This document shows, in pieces, positions 7,021 to 10,561 of a DNA stretch of 10,561 nucleotides. The notes below the pieces were generated by a model. That model was not told where the DNA came from and did no database searches. It saw only the letters and a list, made by a program, of their open reading frames with translations. Every line of letters begins with the position of its first letter. Position 1 is the stretch's first letter. This DNA is from Oceanospirillaceae bacterium (GTDB taxonomy: Bacteria; Pseudomonadota; Gammaproteobacteria; Pseudomonadales; Balneatricaceae), in the NCBI GenBank assembly GCA_023954795.1, contig JAGSHA010000082.1, forward strand, positions 1 through 10,561, given 5' to 3'. The translations under genes and the position numbers were made by a program.

Positions 7021-8367
7021 ATGAAAAAACTAACCAAGTATTACTACGGTAACCTCTTCACCCCGGAAACCAACGCTCTGCTGGCGATTATGCTACCGAT
7101 CCTCACGCCAGCGATGCCCCACTACGTAAATACGTTTTACTCAGAGTTGATGGATGACGAGTCCACCGCACGTTTCCTCAGTAACGAGCTAGTGGAACAT
7201 CGTCTAACCACTGAATTGGCAAAATGGCTGGCACAAACCTTCGCGCCTAAAACCGCCGAGGAGATGGTCGAGTCCTTACGTTTTCAGCAACGTATCGGCG
7301 AGGTACATGCACGCGTAGAGATTCCCATGTCATTGGTGAACTCCGCGATGACCATCATCAAAGAGGAGATGTTCAAAACGATGGTGTCATCCGATCTGAC
7401 CGACCGGGAAAAGGTCAGATCCGTGGTCCTGATCAACCGAATTCTGGACGGCGCAGTCAGCCTGATTAACGACTCCTATCTGCGTGGCAAAGTGCAAAAT
7501 GAGCGCTCTTCATTAGAGTATCGCGGCGCATCTTCAGCCCATGAGCTCGCGCTGGAGATCGAGCGGGTCAAAACCAGCCTCTATAACTGGATGACACGGA
7601 AAATGGTGTGTTATTTCTCCGGCGAGGAGATTTTTACTAATTCGGTATACGCCAATGATTTTGGTCTGTGGATCAAGCATAAATTTCCGCTGATCTGCTC
7701 AAAACCTGAGCGTTATGAGAAGGTCATCACATGTCTGGATCGGGCGGATACCCTGCGAGAACAGCTGAACGAGCGAAAAAGCGGAGAGGAAGGTCGCAAA
7801 GAGATGAGCGACTTTACCGAAACCCTAAATGAAGTGATCTGGTTGCTCACAGACGAAGCCGATTCCAGCCTGGCCAAAGAGTCGAAACAGGATGCGCTCA
7901 CCCACCTCCTGGAACGGCGCTTCCTCAATCCGATATTGCAACAGGAAACCAAGCTGGCGATTCAGAATGCAAGTTCCTACGCCATCATCATGGCCGATAT
8001 CGACAACTTCAAGCAGGTGAACGACCAATACGGTCATCAGGTCGGTGATCAGGTACTCAGTACCGTGAGTAAAACGATCAAAGAAAAAATACGACTGACC
8101 GATTATGCATTCCGATATGGGGGTGAAGAGGTACTGATCCTCACACCCGAGCTGGATCTGCAGGGGGCTGCCGACATGGCCGAACGCATTCGCCGTTCAG
8201 TCGAGCAGCAACATATCCAGCTAGGCAATGAACAAGGGATCAACATTACTGTGTCATTGGGTATTGCTGTTTTCCAGGGACATCCGGACTTTTTGCACCT
8301 GATCAATGCGGCGGATGAGAAGCTTTACGAAGCCAAAAGCGCAGGCCGAAACTGCATCCGTTATTGA
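7021..8367 (+). CDS. dosC: DosC-type globin-coupled heme diguanylate cyclase
   Basis: A 448-residue sensor enzyme expected to make c-di-GMP from two GTP according to the gas bound to its heme. An N-terminal globin sensor (about 1-155) contains IGEVHARVEIP, whose H96 corresponds to the proximal heme ligand (H98 in E. coli DosC), and FLSNELVEHRL. Distal-pocket residues Y40 (in NTFYSEL) and L62 correspond to DosC Y43 and L65. A middle domain (about 160-285) includes NDFGLWIKHK, close to the DosC linker. The C-terminal GGDEF domain (about 290-448) has an intact inhibitory RxxD (358-361). Its signature reads GGEEV (367-371) rather than GGDEF or GGEEF, an unusual last residue. Family length is about 460. 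The ATG at 7021 is preferred over an in-frame TTG at 7006; neither has a strong ribosome site. Probably in one operon with the upstream PAS-GGDEF-EAL gene. The E. coli comparison is from memory, not an alignment run. Confidence 0.93.
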   Translation: MKKLTKYYYGNLFTPETNALLAIMLPILTPAMPHYVNTFYSELMDDESTARFLSNELVEHRLTTELAKWLAQTFAPKTAEEMVESLRFQQRIGEVHARVEIPMSLVNSAMTIIKEEMFKTMVSSDLTDREKVRSVVLINRILDGAVSLINDSYLRGKVQNERSSLEYRGASSAHELALEIERVKTSLYNWMTRKMVCYFSGEEIFTNSVYANDFGLWIKHKFPLICSKPERYEKVITCLDRADTLREQLNERKSGEEGRKEMSDFTETLNEVIWLLTDEADSSLAKESKQDALTHLLERRFLNPILQQETKLAIQNASSYAIIMADIDNFKQVNDQYGHQVGDQVLSTVSKTIKEKIRLTDYAFRYGGEEVLILTPELDLQGAADMAERIRRSVEQQHIQLGNEQGINITVSLGIAVFQGHPDFLHLINAADEKLYEAKSAGRNCIRY

Positions 8368-8385
8368 TCTGAGCAGAACGCGAAC

Positions 8386-8412
8386 AAAAAAAAGCCCGCT
8401 TGGGGAGCGGGC
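8386..8412 (-). terminator. Rho-independent terminator (minus strand)
   Basis: On the minus strand, a 7-bp stem GCCCGCT/AGCGGGC with a 5-nt loop is followed by eight T. The plus strand has no T-tract after the hairpin, so it does not efficiently end the DosC-type gene. It lies 20 nt beyond the stop of the small frame at 8433-8573 and about 250 nt beyond the peptidase stop. It may end either transcript, or a minus-strand small RNA. Confidence 0.88.
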
Positions 8413-8432
8413 GTAAATACGACGGTCAGAGC

Positions 8433-8573
8433 TCAGGAGATAACAGGTTCCGGCATCACTGCCATACGGGTCGGAACCTGTTCAGCATCTGCAAGTGATG
8501 CCGTTCCTGAATGGGTGTCCAAAACAACCGGCTGACCTGATATCAGCCATGAACATGATGCTATTTTGCCCAA
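8433..8573 (-). CDS. Possible small protein of 46 residues (unrecognised)
   Basis: A small frame with a TTG start at 8573 and TGA at 8433-8435. AGGA lies 9 nt before the start (8583-8586 on the plus strand). The product begins MGKIASCSWLISGQP and ends MAVMPEPVIS; a short hydrophobic N-terminal patch is followed by a polar tail. An in-frame stop lies about 8 codons upstream, so it is not an extension of the peptidase. In favour: a usable ribosome site and a terminator 20 nt after the stop. Against: no ATG start, codon use less GC-biased at third positions than neighbours, no recognised family, and the frame is largely occupied by interleaved inverted repeats. It may be chance over a structured RNA. 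Confidence 0.3.
   Translation of the reverse strand: MGKIASCSWLISGQPVVLDTHSGTASLADAEQVPTRMAVMPEPVIS
8442..8503 (-). other. Interleaved perfect inverted repeats; candidate pseudoknot / small-RNA core
   Basis: AACAGGTTCC (8442-8451) is perfectly complementary to GGAACCTGTT (8473-8482), and CGGCATCACT (8451-8460) to AGTGATGCCG (8494-8503). The order is arm A, arm B, partner A, partner B, so the pairings cross as in an H-type pseudoknot, or they could compete as alternative hairpins. The full A and B stems share base 8451 and leave no linker there, so both cannot form completely. On the minus strand the structure lies 30 nt before the terminator at 8412-8386, fitting a small RNA or a structured 3' UTR of the peptidase gene. 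The repeats are direct observations; the RNA role is inferred. Confidence 0.5.
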
Positions 8574-8664
8574 TCTGCTCTGTCCTGAATCTTCTGCAAT
8601 AGCACGAATTCAGCTAATACTTTAGTTGCGCGCCCAAGGTTGGTGCATACACCTCTCATCTCGT

Positions 8665-10561
8665 TTATAACCAGCGCTGATAAAAGGCCAACTCCAGCTC
8701 CAGCACTTCCTGCTGTACTTCCGGATCACGGAAACCGTGGTATTCGTCGGCATAACGATGGACATCCACGATCACACCGTTGGCACGCAGCGCCTGGGCC
8801 ATCAGTTCGGTCTGTTCAGGTGGCACTACCCGATCCAGTAACCCCTGAAAGAAGATCACCGGACATTGAATCTGCGCGGCATTCGTCACGGGAGAGCGCG
8901 CCACATAGGTCTGATGATCAAGTTTTGGATCACCGATCAACCAGTCCAGATAGCGCGATTCAAACTTGTGCGTGGACACACACAACGCCTGAAGATCAGA
9001 CACGCCATAGAGGCTGGCACCCGCTGCAAAACAGTCGCTCGACGCCAGTGCGGCCAACGCCGTATATCCCCCGGCACTGCCGCCTCTGATAAAGACCTGC
9101 TGGGGATTCACAGCGTTTTGTGCAGTCAGATACGTCACCAGTGCCACAGCATCTTCCACATCCGTGATTCCCCACTGCCTGCCCAGTTTCATGCGGTAGT
9201 CACGGCCATATCCCGTACTGCCCCGGTAATTGAGATCCGCAACGGCAAACCCGCGCTGGGTCCAATACTGTATCTTGGGATTGAACGTAGGGTACGCTGC
9301 TGACGTGGGTCCCCCATGCAGAAATACCACCAGCGGCGGCACAACATTCGTTGCGGATTCTGCATCATTGGCCGGTGGATAAAACAGTGCATGAGCGACA
9401 TCTGAATTCACTGGAAATGTCAGATGTTGAGGCTTTGAGACATCTACATCCGACAAAATCATCTCACCACCGGTGATCACTTCAATATCACCGTTCATCA
9501 GATCGATGGCTATCAACGCAGCATTGCAGGTGGTTGAAGACGCCACACAGAACACGGTTTCCCCCGACTGCGTCAGGCTACGGAAGTTGCTATATCCCGT
9601 CGCCAGCGACACCAGCTTTCCCCCTCGATTCTGCTGTAAATAGCCCATACCATCCCGGTGGGATAGAGCGACCCAGCCACCCCCACAGCGATCATCCTGC
9701 AACAGGTAACTGCTCTGTCCCAGCTGCCATGACGCCGAGGCGTATTCTGCATCAGACTGTTCATCCAGTGGATGTAATACTGCCCCTGAAGCGCTCTGGA
9801 TAACTCTGTAAATCTGCCACCAGTTGTTATGATCGCTAATCACATGCAAGCATCCCTGCTGATCAAACTGAGGCTGTGTCAGTGCATAGCCATCGTTAAT
9901 CAGCACCTGAGGGTCACTCAAGCCACCCCGCTCATCAACCGGGCTGTATACCAGCTGGGTTTGCGTCCAGGGCTGATGGGGATGATCCCAGCTAATCCAT
10001 GCAATCTGTCCTCTGACCGGCGTGTCACTGATTGATACCTGATCGTAGAAATCGAATCCCTGATGCAGAACCGACACTTCCCCGCTGGTCAGATCGACAG
10101 CAACCAGACGATTCATCACATCCGCAGGCTCATCGCCCGGCAGGTGCTCTTCCTGCACGGCAATCAGACGATTGCGGGACTTATCCCACACCGGCGCACC
10201 GTATCGGCAGGTGGGTGTATCCGTCAGTTTTTGGATACTCAGATCATCCAGCGACTGTAGCCAGATTTGCTGATCATCCCCATCGATATAGGCCAGCTGT
10301 TGATCCATCAGACACCAGCTCTGACCGCCGTATTCGTGCACACGGCTACGAATGGTGATTGATTCGGGTGTCAATTGGCGGATATTGCCATCTCGCCAAC
10401 AGCAGATAGCCGTACGACCGTCATTTTCCGGCTGATACTCAACCCAGTACAGGCTGTGATTCGGTCCGGCAACAAGCTGGCCATATTCTTTCATACCGGC
10501 CAGCGCCTGTGCAGCGGTAAAGGGAGAAGACCAGAAACCGGGTTGTACGGAGGATGTAGGA
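8665..10561 (-). CDS. S9-family serine peptidase (acylaminoacyl-peptidase / dipeptidyl-aminopeptidase type), 5'-truncated
   Basis: A prolyl-oligopeptidase-family enzyme that cleaves short peptides, probably in the cytoplasm. The frame stays open to the right edge. Upstream of the first ATG (10494) are 22 in-frame residues, including FWSSPFTAAQALAG, which look like family N-terminus, so the true start lies outside the window; 631 residues are visible. Numbered from that ATG: an N-terminal beta-propeller (about 1-355), then an alpha/beta-hydrolase domain with oxyanion-hole HGGPT (393-397), nucleophile Ser473 in RGGSAGGY, Asp554 in GLLDRVVPP and His586 in DEYHGF. The catalytic triad is therefore complete. 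No signal peptide can be assessed without the start. The stop TAA is at 8665-8667. No terminator follows directly; the nearest on this strand is at 8412-8386. Confidence 0.94.
   Translation of the reverse strand, partial: PTSSVQPGFWSSPFTAAQALAGMKEYGQLVAGPNHSLYWVEYQPENDGRTAICCWRDGNIRQLTPESITIRSRVHEYGGQSWCLMDQQLAYIDGDDQQIWLQSLDDLSIQKLTDTPTCRYGAPVWDKSRNRLIAVQEEHLPGDEPADVMNRLVAVDLTSGEVSVLHQGFDFYDQVSISDTPVRGQIAWISWDHPHQPWTQTQLVYSPVDERGGLSDPQVLINDGYALTQPQFDQQGCLHVISDHNNWWQIYRVIQSASGAVLHPLDEQSDAEYASASWQLGQSSYLLQDDRCGGGWVALSHRDGMGYLQQNRGGKLVSLATGYSNFRSLTQSGETVFCVASSTTCNAALIAIDLMNGDIEVITGGEMILSDVDVSKPQHLTFPVNSDVAHALFYPPANDAESATNVVPPLVVFLHGGPTSAAYPTFNPKIQYWTQRGFAVADLNYRGSTGYGRDYRMKLGRQWGITDVEDAVALVTYLTAQNAVNPQQVFIRGGSAGGYTALAALASSDCFAAGASLYGVSDLQALCVSTHKFESRYLDWLIGDPKLDHQTYVARSPVTNAAQIQCPVIFFQGLLDRVVPPEQTELMAQALRANGVIVDVHRYADEYHGFRDPEVQQEVLELELAFYQRWL

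Noticed and set aside
8640..9089. Plus-strand frame of 149 codons opposite the S9 peptidase
   Set aside because: It is the antisense shadow of a gene with complete catalytic motifs and has no recognisable domain. The other frames overlapping the large genes were dropped for the same reason.

Overview
The window is about 10.5 kb of bacterial chromosome, compact and moderately GC-rich. The gene types suggest a gammaproteobacterium: a roughly 600-residue FadE-type acyl-CoA dehydrogenase, an Lrp/EamA divergent pair, and an orthologue of the E. coli globin-coupled diguanylate cyclase DosC. A marine, Oceanospirillales-like heterotroph is my guess, and low confidence. No rRNA, tRNA, CRISPR array, integrase or transposase gene is visible.

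Layout: (1) 1-1703 (+) is the 3' part of a beta-oxidation acyl-CoA dehydrogenase, cut by the left edge and closed by a strong terminator. (2) About 1825-2306 holds no convincing gene. It is one large imperfect palindrome, two ~180-bp inverted arms around an ~89-bp centre, with small hairpins nested in each arm. Where the two arms differ inside a hairpin stem, the differences are compensated and pairing is kept. (3) 2335-3891 is a divergent pair: an Lrp/AsnC regulator (-) and an EamA/DMT-type exporter (+), sharing a 156-bp promoter region. (4) 3888-4631 (-) is a spermidine-synthase-like protein whose stop codon interlocks with that of the exporter in a single CTAG. (5) 4826-8367 (+) is a two-gene cyclic-di-GMP module: a PAS-PAS-GGDEF-EAL protein, then a heme-globin diguanylate cyclase of the DosC type. 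(6) 8368-8664 is intergenic. It has a minus-strand terminator, a possible small gene ending 20 nt before that terminator, and two interleaved perfect 10-bp inverted repeats that could form an RNA pseudoknot. (7) 8665-10561 (-) is an S9-family serine peptidase running off the right edge.

How the genes work together: the clearest unit is the c-di-GMP pair. The downstream cyclase keeps the heme pocket of DosC and should make c-di-GMP according to the gas bound to its heme. The upstream protein has intact cyclase and phosphodiesterase motifs and could be the opposing enzyme, as DosP is for DosC in E. coli, although gene order is reversed and its PAS domains show no obvious heme histidine. The Lrp regulator probably controls the divergent exporter. 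The remaining genes look like independent housekeeping functions.

The most unusual content is non-coding: the covarying palindromic element at 1825-2306 and the interleaved inverted repeats at 8442-8503.
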